Shown: in pieces, positions 41,436 through 49,561 of the stretch
How positions within the stretch are numbered: the stretch's first letter is position 1
Layout: each line of letters starts with the position of its first letter
Origin: an uncultured Clostridia bacterium
GTDB lineage: Bacteria > Bacillota > Clostridia > Peptostreptococcales > Anaerovoracaceae
Direction of reading: 5' to 3'
DNA: 53,663 nucleotides
NCBI GenBank assembly: GCA_944386095.1
Contig: CALWZU010000098.1
Span: 1-53,663 of the forward strand
Notes under the pieces: generated by a model
What the model saw: the letters and a program-made list of their open reading frames with translations, nothing else
Database searches by the model: none
What the model was told of the DNA's origin: nothing
Made by a program: the position numbers and the translations under genes

Positions 41436-42805
41436 TTCTCAAAGGGCCTATCTGCGATTTTGTCAGCGGTTATATAAAGGAAAATCCGGTAAGAATGCAT
41501 ATGCCCGGACATAAGGGCCGGTTTTTCATGGGCTGTGAAGAAAGGGATATTACGGAGGTATCAGGAGGAGATTGTCTGTACCAGGCTGAGGGGATCATCG
41601 CGGAAAGCGAGGCGAGGGCCACTGAAATCTTCGGCTTTGGAAGGACCCTTTACAGCACAGAGGGCTCCAGCCACTGTATCAGGGCCATGATCGCTCTGGC
41701 GCTTTCCCTTTATAAAAAGCGAAATCACGGGGCCGGTCTTCAAAAACCGGTTATTTTTGCGGCGAGAAACGTACACCGTGCTTTTTTATCCGCCTGCGCT
41801 CTTTTGGACGTACAGATCCGCTGGCTGATACCGGAAGAGGCGGTATCTTCTCTTTGCTCCATGAGCCTTGCCCCTGAGAGCCTTCGAAGGGCGCTGGCTG
41901 CGGAAAAACAAAAGCCCTTTGGCGTTTATGTGACTTCTCCGGATTATCTGGGGCACTGCCAGGATATCGCGGCTCTTGGGGAAATCTGCAAAGCCTTTGA
42001 CGTTCCGCTGCTTGTGGACAATGCTCACGGAGCCTATCTGAAGTTTTTACAGCCTTCCCGGCATCCCGTGGATTTAGGCGCCAGTATGTCCTGCGATTCC
42101 GCTCATAAAACTTTGCCGGTGCTGACGGGAGGCGCTTATTTGCAGATTTCCTCTCATTTTTCCTCTCTTATTACCAGGCAGCAGGCAAAAAACGCCCTGG
42201 CTCTTTTCGGCTCCACAAGTCCCTCCTATTTGGTGCTGCAATCTCTTGACCTTTGCAATGCCTATTTAAAAGAGGATTATCCAAAGCGCCTTTCTCTTTT
42301 CTGTGAGAAAATACAGGCATTAAAAAACGGCCTGGCTCAGCTTGGATATGACATTTACCAAAGCGATCCCCTCAGGGTGGTTATTAGTGGAAAAAAAAGA
42401 GGCTACAGGGGAGAGCAGCTGGGAGAGCTGCTTCGTAAAAAGGGCGTCGAGTGTGAATTTTGTGATGTAGATGCTCTGGTTTTAATGCTTACCTGCGAAA
42501 ACCGGCCGGAGGAGCTGGAACTGATCAGGGAGATTCTAGGGGGAGTCGCAGAAAAAGAGCCGTTACCGTCTTTTTCCTTCTCTTTCAAGCAGCCTGTTCA
42601 GAAAATCTCTGTCAGAGAAGCTCTTTTTTCGGAAACAGAACGGATACCGGTTGAAGCCGCTGTTGGCAGAATTTGCGGCGCACCGGTCATCTCCTGCCCG
42701 CCGGCTATTCCCATCGCTCTTTGCGGAGAAATGATCACCGAGGAAATGCTGCCTTTATTTGGCGCCTATGATGTAGATGTAATAGATGTATTAACAGAAA
42801 ACTGA
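41432..42805 (+). CDS. Orn/Lys/Arg decarboxylase family PLP enzyme
   Basis: 457 residues, the shorter YaaO-like branch of fold-type I basic amino acid decarboxylases. N-terminal VRMHMPGHKGR, the PLP-stacking region around YSTEGSSHCIRAM, Asp in LLVDNAHGAYLKF, and the PLP lysine in SCDSAHKTLPVLTGGAYL. It may make a polyamine precursor such as cadaverine or agmatine; substrate not determined. The start overlaps the scfB stop, so it is translated with the SCIFF maturase. Confidence 0.88.
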   Translation: MILKGPICDFVSGYIKENPVRMHMPGHKGRFFMGCEERDITEVSGGDCLYQAEGIIAESEARATEIFGFGRTLYSTEGSSHCIRAMIALALSLYKKRNHGAGLQKPVIFAARNVHRAFLSACALLDVQIRWLIPEEAVSSLCSMSLAPESLRRALAAEKQKPFGVYVTSPDYLGHCQDIAALGEICKAFDVPLLVDNAHGAYLKFLQPSRHPVDLGASMSCDSAHKTLPVLTGGAYLQISSHFSSLITRQQAKNALALFGSTSPSYLVLQSLDLCNAYLKEDYPKRLSLFCEKIQALKNGLAQLGYDIYQSDPLRVVISGKKRGYRGEQLGELLRKKGVECEFCDVDALVLMLTCENRPEELELIREILGGVAEKEPLPSFSFSFKQPVQKISVREALFSETERIPVEAAVGRICGAPVISCPPAIPIALCGEMITEEMLPLFGAYDVDVIDVLTEN

Positions 42806-42814
42806 TTCTGTTAA
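42791..42814 (+). other. Hairpin over the decarboxylase stop codon
   Basis: TTAACAGAA (42791-42799) and TTCTGTTAA (42806-42814) form a perfect 9-bp stem; the stop codon is in the loop. No T-run follows, so it may be a weak terminator or a coupling element. Confidence 0.5.
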
Positions 42815-42836
42815 CCTAAAAAGGAGTGAGGACAGA

Positions 42837-43352
42837 TTGCCCGCAGAACAAAAAATCATCAAACGACTCGAAAAATGCGGCGCTCCCTATGAAATCAGGG
42901 ATGTGGAAAGAGATTTTGAGGGAAGCTCCCAGGATGCCAGCGCGCTGATGCATGTAGATATCCGGCAAATCGCGAAAACCCTGGTTTATAAGGTGCCCTT
43001 TGGGGCGGCTGCCATTATCGCCTCCGGAGACGCTATGATCAGTCAGGATAAGTTTCAAAAGCAATTCGGGGTCAAACCTCAGATGCTGAAGGAGGAGGAG
43101 CTTGTCCGCATGACCGGCTGCCATCCGGGAGCGGTTTATCCTGTGGCGATTTCCAGCCGCCGTGTCAAAACCTATATGGACATTTCCCTGAAACGCTGCG
43201 GAGATCTTTTTGTTTACATTTCCGGAGGAAACGATACCTGTGCGGTGGGCGTACCGCCCCAAAAGCTTTTTGAAGCGGCAGAATGTATGGAATGGGTGGA
43301 TATATGCAAGGACTGGATCAATGAACTGCCCCCTGGCAGCCGGGGACTTTAG
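42837..43352 (+). CDS. YbaK/EbsC-type aminoacyl-tRNA deacylase
   Basis: 171 residues. Prolyl-tRNA-synthetase-associated (INS-like) editing domain that hydrolyses mischarged tRNA, typically Cys-tRNA(Pro). Lys in QIAKTLVYKV and the glycine/proline loop TGCHPGAVYPVA match the family pocket. The start is TTG at 42837, supported by AAAAGGAG 11 bases upstream and by the absence of any other start in frame nearby. Confidence 0.88.
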   Translation: MPAEQKIIKRLEKCGAPYEIRDVERDFEGSSQDASALMHVDIRQIAKTLVYKVPFGAAAIIASGDAMISQDKFQKQFGVKPQMLKEEELVRMTGCHPGAVYPVAISSRRVKTYMDISLKRCGDLFVYISGGNDTCAVGVPPQKLFEAAECMEWVDICKDWINELPPGSRGL

Positions 43353-43379
43353 CAGGATTTTTCCTCCACTTTCCTTTAT

Positions 43380-43409
43380 GTGAGTATATTCCATTCAAGT
43401 GCGTACTTG
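43380..43409 (+). promoter_or_regulatory. Promoter/operator-like 30-nt element, copy A
   Basis: GTGAGTATATTCCAT (43380-43394), two variable bases, then AAGTGCGTACTTG (43397-43409). It holds a TATATT -10-like hexamer (43385-43390) and just downstream a dyad, ACTTG mirrored by CAAGT around GCGT. It lies about 90 bases before the TIGR04076 gene in the same direction. A copy with 28 of 30 identical bases is at 51633-51662. Confidence 0.65.
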
Positions 43410-43498
43410 ATTCAGAAGCGGCTGTGTCATATGATGGTGTTGAACAAGAGGAACGCAAAACGCAACGGGAATGGTTTGTATAATGGGAGGTGCGCATT

Positions 43499-43807
43499 AT
43501 GAGAGATTTAAAAATCACGGTTATGAAGGTAGATCTCAACGAAGAACTCTGCAAGGAATACGGAGATCCGGAAATCGTCGTTTGCCCGGTTCATCAGGTG
43601 GGCCAGGAAATGATGGTGATCGATGGGAAAAAACCGCCGGAAATGTGCGGAGGAGCCTGGGGCTCATTTGAAAAGTATATTTTCGCCATGGCCCACGGGC
43701 TGGATCATTTTACGTTCCCCGGCTGGCTGGGAAAGGACAAGGTATGCATCAATACCTGCAACGACGGCCTGCGTCCTGTGACATTTAAAATCGAAGTCGT
43801 TGAATAG
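43499..43807 (+). CDS. TIGR04076 family protein
   Basis: 102 residues. Small conserved protein with Cys in EIVVCPVHQVGQE, MCGGAWGSFEKYIFAMAHG and NTCNDGLRPVTFKIE, the pattern of the TIGR04076 family, whose function is not known. The cysteines could bind metal or respond to redox. GGGAGG 8 bases before ATG 43499 fixes the start; the GTG at 43490 overlaps that ribosome binding site. Preceded by the 30-nt element copy A. Confidence 0.85.
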   Translation: MRDLKITVMKVDLNEELCKEYGDPEIVVCPVHQVGQEMMVIDGKKPPEMCGGAWGSFEKYIFAMAHGLDHFTFPGWLGKDKVCINTCNDGLRPVTFKIEVVE

Positions 43808-43884
43808 CAGACTGAGCCTGTCTGAACAACGGCAAAATAATATGACCCGTTAAAAGACAGCGGACAATGAAGGAGTGATTTTTT

Positions 43885-44271
43885 ATGGAAAGAAAAACTG
43901 TTTTTGCCCCGGATGCGCCAAAACCGGTGGGAGCTTATTCTCATGGCATCATCGTCAACGGCGTTTATTATTCCGCCGGTCAGATCGGCCTGAACCCTCA
44001 GACCAATGAAATGGTTACAGGAGATGTGGCGGAAGAAGCCAGACAGGTCATGAAAAATATCGGCGCCCTTTTGAAGGCGGCGGGAAGCAGCTACAGCAGC
44101 CTTCTGAAAGCGAATCTTTACATTACGGATCTGAATGATTTCGCTACCATCGACAGCGTCTACAAGGAGTTTGTCACTGAGAATTTTCCTGGAAGAACCT
44201 GCGTACAGGTCAGCGGTATCCCAAAGGGCGGCAGGATCGAAATGGAGGTTGTCGCTTTAGTGGAAGAATAA
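43885..44271 (+). CDS. RidA family enamine/imine deaminase
   Basis: 128 residues, normal for RidA/YjgF. It hydrolyses reactive 2-aminoacrylate-type enamines released by PLP dehydratases. Signature segments VGAYSHGIIVNGVYYSAGQIGL, the substrate Arg in NFPGRTCVQVSGIPKGGRIEMEVVAL. GAAGGAG precedes the ATG. A serine dehydratase lies on the other side of the gene-direction switch, but it is of the iron-sulfur type. Confidence 0.95.
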   Translation: MERKTVFAPDAPKPVGAYSHGIIVNGVYYSAGQIGLNPQTNEMVTGDVAEEARQVMKNIGALLKAAGSSYSSLLKANLYITDLNDFATIDSVYKEFVTENFPGRTCVQVSGIPKGGRIEMEVVALVEE

Positions 44272-44294
44272 GGGAAAAAGGCAAGGATATCAAG

Positions 44295-44326
44295 CAGGCT
44301 TTACAGTTTTTCGTAAGGCCTGTTTT
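44295..44326 (+). terminator. Terminator after ridA
   Basis: CAGGCTTTAC (44295-44304) pairs with GTAAGGCCTG (44313-44322), one G-U pair, then TTTT. Confidence 0.85.
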
Positions 44327-44349
44327 GTCATGAAAGGATGGAACGCGCT

Positions 44350-44964
44350 ATGACAAAAAAAGTCGAAACGGTGTTACAGCAGCTTAAACAAAATGGCTTT
44401 GAGGCCGTGTATTTTGAAAAGGCCGATCAGGCAAAGGCGTATCTTCTAAAGGAGGCGGCTTCGGAGCAAAGCGTTGGCTTTGGAGGATCCTGGACATTAA
44501 AGGAAATGGGCTTGTTTGAAGCTTTAAAGGAGCAGGGAAACAAAGCCTACTGGCACTGGCAGCCGGAGGAGGGGGAAACGCCGGCGTCCACTTTGCTGAA
44601 GGATATGAACACAGACCTTTATATGTGCGGTATCAATGCGCTGACGCTGGATGGAAGAATCATCAATATAGACGGAACAGGAAACCGGCTTTCCAGTATG
44701 CTGTTTGGGCACAAGCATTTATATCTTGTGGCCGGAATCAACAAGATCGCAGGGAATTTGCAGGAAGGCATGATCCGCATCAAAAATGAAGCCTGCCCTA
44801 AAAACGCAAGACGGCTGGGCCTTGAGACTCCCTGCGCCATAACGGGAAAATGCGAAAACTGCAGCAGCCCTCAAAGAATGTGCAATGCCACTTTGATTTT
44901 GGACAGGCAGCCGGGAGGCATACCCACAACGGTCGTGCTCATAGGGGAAGCACTGGGATTTTAA
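44350..44964 (+). CDS. LUD-domain (LutC/DUF1121-like) protein
   Basis: 204 residues. Single LUD domain: EQSVGFGGSWTLKEMGLFEAL, TDLYMCGINALTLDGRIINIDGTGNRLSSMLFG, and a C-terminal Cys group (CAITGKCENCSSPQRMC) that could hold an iron-sulfur cluster. Related proteins take part in lactate oxidation with LutA/LutB, but neither is present, so the role here is open. Start at 44350 rather than 44338, whose ribosome binding site abuts the ATG. Confidence 0.88.
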   Translation: MTKKVETVLQQLKQNGFEAVYFEKADQAKAYLLKEAASEQSVGFGGSWTLKEMGLFEALKEQGNKAYWHWQPEEGETPASTLLKDMNTDLYMCGINALTLDGRIINIDGTGNRLSSMLFGHKHLYLVAGINKIAGNLQEGMIRIKNEACPKNARRLGLETPCAITGKCENCSSPQRMCNATLILDRQPGGIPTTVVLIGEALGF

Positions 44965-45005
44965 AAGGCTTTCCCTCTAAAACATCCATACGCATAATAT
45001 ATCAG

Positions 45006-45031
45006 ATCACCCTGAAAAGGGTGATTTTTTT
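45006..45031 (+). terminator. Terminator after the LUD gene
   Basis: ATCACCCT (45006-45013), loop GAAA, AGGGTGAT (45018-45025), then a T-run. The rest of the 44965-45202 gap is AT-rich and shows no gene. Confidence 0.93.
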
Positions 45032-45202
45032 ATATATCGGACAGGGGGAAGGGAATCAAAAAGAACAGGCTTTAAGCACAAAATACGGAAAATCTCAAAG
45101 GGTTATATACAAGGATTAGGAGAAGGTGGGGTAAAAACCGGCCATGAGATCAAAGTAATCAAACAAAAAAGAAAAAGTGTTCGTGTTTTGAGAAAAAAAG
45201 AA

Positions 45203-45255
45203 TTTACAAAGAACATTTGTTCTGGTATAGTAAAGATAGAAAAGAACATACGTTT
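45203..45255 (+). promoter_or_regulatory. SOS promoter with LexA/DinR boxes
   Basis: TTTACA (45203-45208), 17-bp spacer, TATAGT (45226-45231). A perfect GAAC-N4-GTTC box, GAACATTTGTTC (45211-45222), fills the spacer, and a near-perfect second, GAACATACGTTT (45244-45255), lies just after the start point. A repressor on the first box would block polymerase directly. Confidence 0.88.
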
Positions 45256-45276
45256 AAAAGGGGAGGGAATACGGAC

Positions 45277-45591
45277 ATGAAGAAAAAATATCGCATTCAT
45301 AAGCTACGATTTACTATATTCATCGCTTTGCTGGCACTGACGGCGGGACTGTATGCCGTACACAATCTTCCGTCAAATCAATTAAAGGATCTGCTGCAAG
45401 GCTCCTATGAAATCATCAGCGTCAAAGACGGCGATACGCTGTGGACCATCGCGGCGGATTACAGTCAGCCAGGTGCAGACCTGAGGAAAACCGTATATCA
45501 AATCAGCCAGTTAAATGAAATATCCGACCATGTGATTTATCCAGGCGACGAACTGCTGATACCGGTCAGCTCACCGGAAAAAGCGCTCTGA
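45277..45591 (+). CDS. LysM protein, YneA-like SOS cell-division inhibitor
   Basis: 104 residues. N-terminal membrane helix (FTIFIALLALTAGLYAV, 12-28) and a LysM domain (44-96: SVKDGDTLWTIAADY ... IYPGDELLIPV). Same size and layout as YneA of Bacillus, which halts division after DNA damage. The SOS promoter upstream supports this. GGGGAGG 10 bases before the ATG sets the start. Unlike Bacillus, lexA is not next to it. Confidence 0.88.
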   Translation: MKKKYRIHKLRFTIFIALLALTAGLYAVHNLPSNQLKDLLQGSYEIISVKDGDTLWTIAADYSQPGADLRKTVYQISQLNEISDHVIYPGDELLIPVSSPEKAL

Positions 45592-45873
45592 GGATCCTGG
45601 CCGTTGGTAACAGGGGCTGTGGATGAAAAGATATAAAATACAATTTGAAGAAAGCATTGTAAAAATTTCGCCTGTAGAAAACGGGATTTGATATAGAAAA
45701 AAGGACATGCCATAATATGAAAAAAAGAAAAAAATGCCTTAAATCGAAAATCAGAGCCTCAAAAATTTCCCTTGAATCCGGCAACTTACTGGATGATAAT
45801 CCTTGCGGGACATCCGGGTTTTCAGGCCCGGAAAATAGGATAACATAGAAAACCAGCTTTTTCCCATATTAAC

Positions 45874-45901
45874 TATTCCCAAAATATACATTTAAGGAAT
45901 A
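45874..45901. repeat. 28-bp imperfect dyad
   Basis: TATTCC at one end and GGAATA at the other of a 28-base stretch, with 22 of 28 positions self-complementary around an AT-rich centre. The length and two-arm layout recall Xer sites, but the arms do not match known dif consensus. Confidence 0.4.
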
Positions 45902-45920
45902 CTTATGTTTCACGAAGGAG

Positions 45921-46037
45921 TGTGGATAATCCTGTGGAAAACTCTGTCCATAAAATGTGCATAACCTTTTCCAGGTCCCCTCTCGCCTGTAAATCCATCG
46001 TTTTTTCTCCCATGTTCTGTGGAAATTGTTATCCACG
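45921..46037. other. Cluster of DnaA-box-like 9-mers
   Basis: Perfect TGTGGATAA (45921-45929), with one-mismatch sites TGTGGAAAA (45933-45941), TGTGCATAA (45956-45964) and TTATCCACG (46029-46037), plus weaker TGTGGAAAT (46018-46026). Both orientations occur. The flanks are AT-rich. Confidence 0.55.
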
Positions 46038-46143
46038 GTATTTCAAATTAAATCGTCAGGAACCGGGCAATTTTTTGATCTCTTTTGGAATCTGTTGTTT
46101 CAGATAGAAATTCCTTGTGTGGATTTCATATTAATTTCAATCA

Positions 46144-46193
46144 AAAACGGTATCTGCCCCGGATCTTGTCGACCCTTGGCTGATACCGTTTTA
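46144..46193. terminator. Terminator-like hairpin downstream of the dehydratase
   Basis: AAAACGGTATC (46144-46154) pairs with GATACCGTTTT (46182-46192), A-run before and T-run after, so it can end transcription from either side. Confidence 0.8.
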
Positions 46194-46303
46194 TCATTTT
46201 ACTTCAAGGATTTGAAGCCGCCGTTTTTTAGAGCTGCCGGCCGTTATGTTCAAACCCTTTTGGGGTTTTTGTATCCCTGTCTTTTAATATAGATTTCCTT
46301 TTT

Positions 46304-47986
46304 TTACCATCTCTGCATCGCGCCGCCTTCGTGTGCAGGCAGGCAGTTTAATGCATAGGTTCTGAGAGCCCCCTTTGCTACCTTTGGCGCCGGCTGCTTC
46401 CAGCCTTTGCGGCGTTTTTCGATGATTTCATCCGCTACCTTTAGGCTCAAAAGCCCTTTGGGAATGTCGATTTGTATGATGTCTCCTTCCTCTACCAGCG
46501 CAATCAGGCCCCCTTCGTAGGCTTCAGGGGATACATGGCCGATGATCGCTCCGTGGTTGAAGCCGGAAAATCTGGCGTCGGTAATCAAAGCGACTTTTTC
46601 CGTATAGCCCCTGGCCACCAGAGCATCGGTGATCAGCATGAGCTCTTTCATGCCCGGCGCTCCTTTACATCCTTCATAACGTACAACGATCACATCCCCC
46701 TGGCGGATCTTTCCCTGTTCCAGCGCTTCATATGCCAGACGCTCATGGTCAAAGACCCGGGCCGGGCCTGTGAAGGTCATCATGGAATCCGGAACGCCGG
46801 TAGGACGAACGATGGCGCCGCCTGTGGAGAGATTTCCTTTCAGTATCTTAAGGCCGGGTTTATGATAGAAGGGATGATCCAGCGGCCGGATAACGCCCTC
46901 CGGGGACAGAGCGGAAACATCCACCTTTTCCAGAACCTCCCGCCAGGTGCCGCCCGCAAGCGCCGGCTCATCCAGATGGAGCTTTTCCGAAAGCACCTTC
47001 ATCAGAAAAGGTGTGGCGCCCTGTTCATAGTAATCGGAAATGGTGTAGGGGCCGCTTGGCATGACGCCGCAAATACAGGAAATTTCCTGAGAAAACCGGT
47101 CAAAGTCGTCCATATCAAGATCCAGATTAAGCTCCCTTGCGATGGAGAGAATATGCAAAACGGCGTTAGTGGATCCGGCGATAGCCATATCCACCATAAT
47201 GGCGTTTTCCAGGACTTTTTTTGTAATCAGGCTGCTGGGTCTTCGCCCCTCTTTTGCCATATCCACAATATGAAAGCCCGCCTGTCTTGCCTTTCTGTAA
47301 ATGGCTGAATCCACGGCGGGAACGGAGCCTGCCCCGGGCAGTACCAGATTCATAGCTTCTCCCAGGATCTGCATGGTATTGGCTGTTCCCATGGAAGGAC
47401 AGGCGCCTACGGAGGGACATACCAGCTCCTCCAGCTGGCGGACCTTTTCCATATCTTTGGAAAGAACCGCTACATCCATATCTGCGGCCACTACCCGGCT
47501 TCCATTGCAGCGCCCTGTTGACATGGAGCCTCCGGGTACGATGATGGTGGGAATATCGATCCGGGCTGCGGCAAGATATGCGCCGGCGATGATATTATCG
47601 CAGGAGGCCAGAATGACAAGGGCGTCAAATTTCTGTATGGTGCTGACAAGCTCGATGCTGTCCGCCACCACATCCCGCATGGCAAGATCGTATTTAATGC
47701 TTTCCGCTCCGTTGCTCAGATTTGCGCAGGTGGAGGGTATCCCGAATTCCAAAGGCATTCCCCCGTTGCTCCAGACCCCTTCTTTCACATGCTGCACCAC
47801 CTGTCTTAGATGAGCCGTTCCGGGGGAAGCTTCTGAAAAAGCGTTGGCGATGCCGATGTGAAGCCTTTGGCGAATATCCTGATCTCCAAAGCCCGCCGCC
47901 TTATACATGACCCGCCTCTGAGCGGCCTCAGGCTCATTCCAGTAAGAACGATCCATTACGCCATTGGCGGTTTCGTTGTGATTCAT
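46304..47986 (-). CDS. Divergent IlvD/Edd family dehydratase
   Basis: 560 residues, full IlvD/Edd length. These iron-sulfur enzymes dehydrate dihydroxy or sugar acids. Conserved parts include CPSVGACPSMGTANTM and the C-terminal ARFSGFNHGAIIGHVSPEA. Two motifs differ from branched-chain IlvD: the first cluster Cys (in P-C-N/H) is Gly in EASPGTAHLRQ, and C-D-K-x-x-P-G reads CDNIIAG. An extra Cys occurs in GIPSTCANLSNG. This suggests a side branch of the family with another substrate, not valine/isoleucine synthesis; no ilv genes are near. GGAGGGA before the ATG; 70 bases behind the CoA-transferase, probably one operon. Confidence 0.82.
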   Translation of the reverse strand: MNHNETANGVMDRSYWNEPEAAQRRVMYKAAGFGDQDIRQRLHIGIANAFSEASPGTAHLRQVVQHVKEGVWSNGGMPLEFGIPSTCANLSNGAESIKYDLAMRDVVADSIELVSTIQKFDALVILASCDNIIAGAYLAAARIDIPTIIVPGGSMSTGRCNGSRVVAADMDVAVLSKDMEKVRQLEELVCPSVGACPSMGTANTMQILGEAMNLVLPGAGSVPAVDSAIYRKARQAGFHIVDMAKEGRRPSSLITKKVLENAIMVDMAIAGSTNAVLHILSIARELNLDLDMDDFDRFSQEISCICGVMPSGPYTISDYYEQGATPFLMKVLSEKLHLDEPALAGGTWREVLEKVDVSALSPEGVIRPLDHPFYHKPGLKILKGNLSTGGAIVRPTGVPDSMMTFTGPARVFDHERLAYEALEQGKIRQGDVIVVRYEGCKGAPGMKELMLITDALVARGYTEKVALITDARFSGFNHGAIIGHVSPEAYEGGLIALVEEGDIIQIDIPKGLLSLKVADEIIEKRRKGWKQPAPKVAKGALRTYALNCLPAHEGGAMQRW

Positions 47987-48055
47987 ACAAGATCCCTCCT
48001 TTTCCGTTTTATATGGGATTGTCTTCCTTTTAGTCCATAAAAGCTGAATTTTCTT

Positions 48056-49261
48056 TTACCTGGGAATAATCCCGGCTTCGGCCAGATCTTCAAGCTCCTT
48101 TTGGGTATAGCCGCCTATTTCCCTGAGAACCTGCGCGGTGTCGGCTCCAAGGGCGGAGGATGGCGCGAAGTGATCGATTTTCGTTTCGGAAAATTTGATC
48201 GGGCAGCCAGGCATACGTATTTTCCCCCCGTAAGGATGATCCACCTCGATCATCATTTCTCTTGCGAGGATATGAGGATCTTCCACAAGCTGATCGATTC
48301 CAAGAATCGGGCCTACCGGTATTTTATAATCCTCAAAAATCTGGCAAACCTCTTTTGTTGTGTGCTTTGTGGTCCATTCCTCTACGATCTTAGTCAGTTC
48401 ATCCTCATGGAGCTTACGGTTGTTAGTGGTTTTGTAATCCGGATTCTCCAGAAGGTCAGGACGCTGGATAGCCTGAGCGAATTTTTCAAACAGGGCGTCA
48501 TTGGCCACAGCGATGGCCACATAATCGTCAGATGTCCGGAAAGTATTGAAAGGAACGGCATTTTGATTGGAATTTCCGTTTCGGACAGGGGTGATATGAT
48601 CCATTGTCTGGATCATCACATGGTTTTCAAGGGTGGCGAAAACCGAATCCATCATGGAAATATCGATGTACTGGCCTATGCCTGTCCGCTGCCGGTAGTA
48701 CATGGCCGCCATCAGAGCAAAGGCCATGTGCAGCCCTGCGCAGGAATCTCCCACAGAGGTGCCCAGCTTGATCGGCATACCGTTTTTAGGGCCGGTTACA
48801 GCCATATACCCTCCCATGGCCTGGGCGATAATGTCATAGGCGGCCTTGTTCCGATAGGGGCCTGTCTGGCCGAAACCGGAAATAGAGCCATATATGATCT
48901 GGGGATTATATTTTTTTAAAGTGTCATAGTCGATTCCCAGCTTTTTCGCTACGCCCGGAGCATAATTTTCCAAAACGATATCCGCTTTTTCACATAGACG
49001 GTAGATGATCCCTCTTGCTGTTTCATCCTTTAGATCCAGCTCGACGCTTTTTTTATTGCGGTTCAGATACATGGTATAGCCGCTGCCCTCTTTGATGTTA
49101 GGTTTTGGCCGGAACTGGCGGCTGTCATCCCCTGTCCCCTTTTTTTCCACTTTTATGACATAAGCGCCCAGGTCTCCCAGCAGCATGCTGCAATAGGGCC
49201 CTGAATAAATCCTGGTAAAATCCAGTACCGTGATTCCTTCAAGAGGTCTTTGTGTGTTCAT
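48056..49261 (-). CDS. Class III (CaiB/BaiF) CoA-transferase
   Basis: 401 residues. N-terminal LEGITVLDFTRIYSGPYCSMLLGDLGAYVIKVE is the family signature; ENYAPGVAKKLGIDYDTLK and GFGQTGPY follow, with the likely catalytic Asp in GTSVGDSCAGLHMA. It transfers CoA between organic acids. Relatives activate carnitine, oxalate, bile acids or aryl-lactates; substrate not determinable. AAGGAG precedes the ATG on the minus strand. It leads the pair with the IlvD-like dehydratase. Confidence 0.92.
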   Translation of the reverse strand: MNTQRPLEGITVLDFTRIYSGPYCSMLLGDLGAYVIKVEKKGTGDDSRQFRPKPNIKEGSGYTMYLNRNKKSVELDLKDETARGIIYRLCEKADIVLENYAPGVAKKLGIDYDTLKKYNPQIIYGSISGFGQTGPYRNKAAYDIIAQAMGGYMAVTGPKNGMPIKLGTSVGDSCAGLHMAFALMAAMYYRQRTGIGQYIDISMMDSVFATLENHVMIQTMDHITPVRNGNSNQNAVPFNTFRTSDDYVAIAVANDALFEKFAQAIQRPDLLENPDYKTTNNRKLHEDELTKIVEEWTTKHTTKEVCQIFEDYKIPVGPILGIDQLVEDPHILAREMMIEVDHPYGGKIRMPGCPIKFSETKIDHFAPSSALGADTAQVLREIGGYTQKELEDLAEAGIIPR

Positions 49262-49331
49262 ATGCTTCTCCTTTTCCTTCTCCGCTCTTCATTGTCCGGC
49301 AAAGAAATGGTGGATAGATGGTTTTTCTTTC

Positions 49332-49360
49332 ATGATACCATCCAGGCCATGGCCCTGCAA
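49332..49360 (-). promoter_or_regulatory. Promoter of the CoA-transferase/dehydratase pair
   Basis: On the minus strand TTGCAG (49360-49355), 17 bases, TATCAT (49337-49332). The rest of the 49262-49483 gap shows no gene. Confidence 0.65.
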
Positions 49361-49483
49361 GAGCAAAGGAAAGGATAAAAGGCATCAGATCCATCCGGTA
49401 TAGGGCTTCTGAGTGGTTCCGTTATGGAGCCATTTGACCGGCATCCAAAGCAGAAAAAGGTAAAAAATAAAAAAACAAAAAGC

Positions 49484-49533
49484 AAAAAGCGCCCTTCCGC
49501 TTGAAGCTTTGAAAAGGAGGGGGACGCTTTTTT
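49484..49533. terminator. Terminator after the flavoenzyme gene
   Basis: AAAAAGC (49484-49490) pairs with GCTTTTT (49526-49532) around a GC-richer imperfect stem (CCCTTCC with GGAGGGG). Works for the minus-strand gene ending at 49562. Confidence 0.75.
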
Positions 49534-49561
49534 ATTGCTATATTCGGTTTATCAAAGGGCC

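Larger units (their letters stand above)
45592..46143. other. Gene-free region at the direction switch
   Basis: No convincing gene on either strand. Contains a TCCGGG/CCCGGA hairpin (45813-45832), a 28-bp dyad (45874-45901) and a group of DnaA-box-like sites (45921-46037). No tRNA or known ncRNA recognised. Confidence 0.6.

Noticed and set aside
43479-43484. TATAAT directly before the TIGR04076 gene
   Set aside because: It abuts the GGGAGG ribosome binding site, so transcription from it would leave that site out of the mRNA.
45592-46303. Chromosomal origin (oriC)
   Set aside because: DnaA-like boxes are present, but no dnaA/dnaN is near and genes converge on the region rather than diverge from it.
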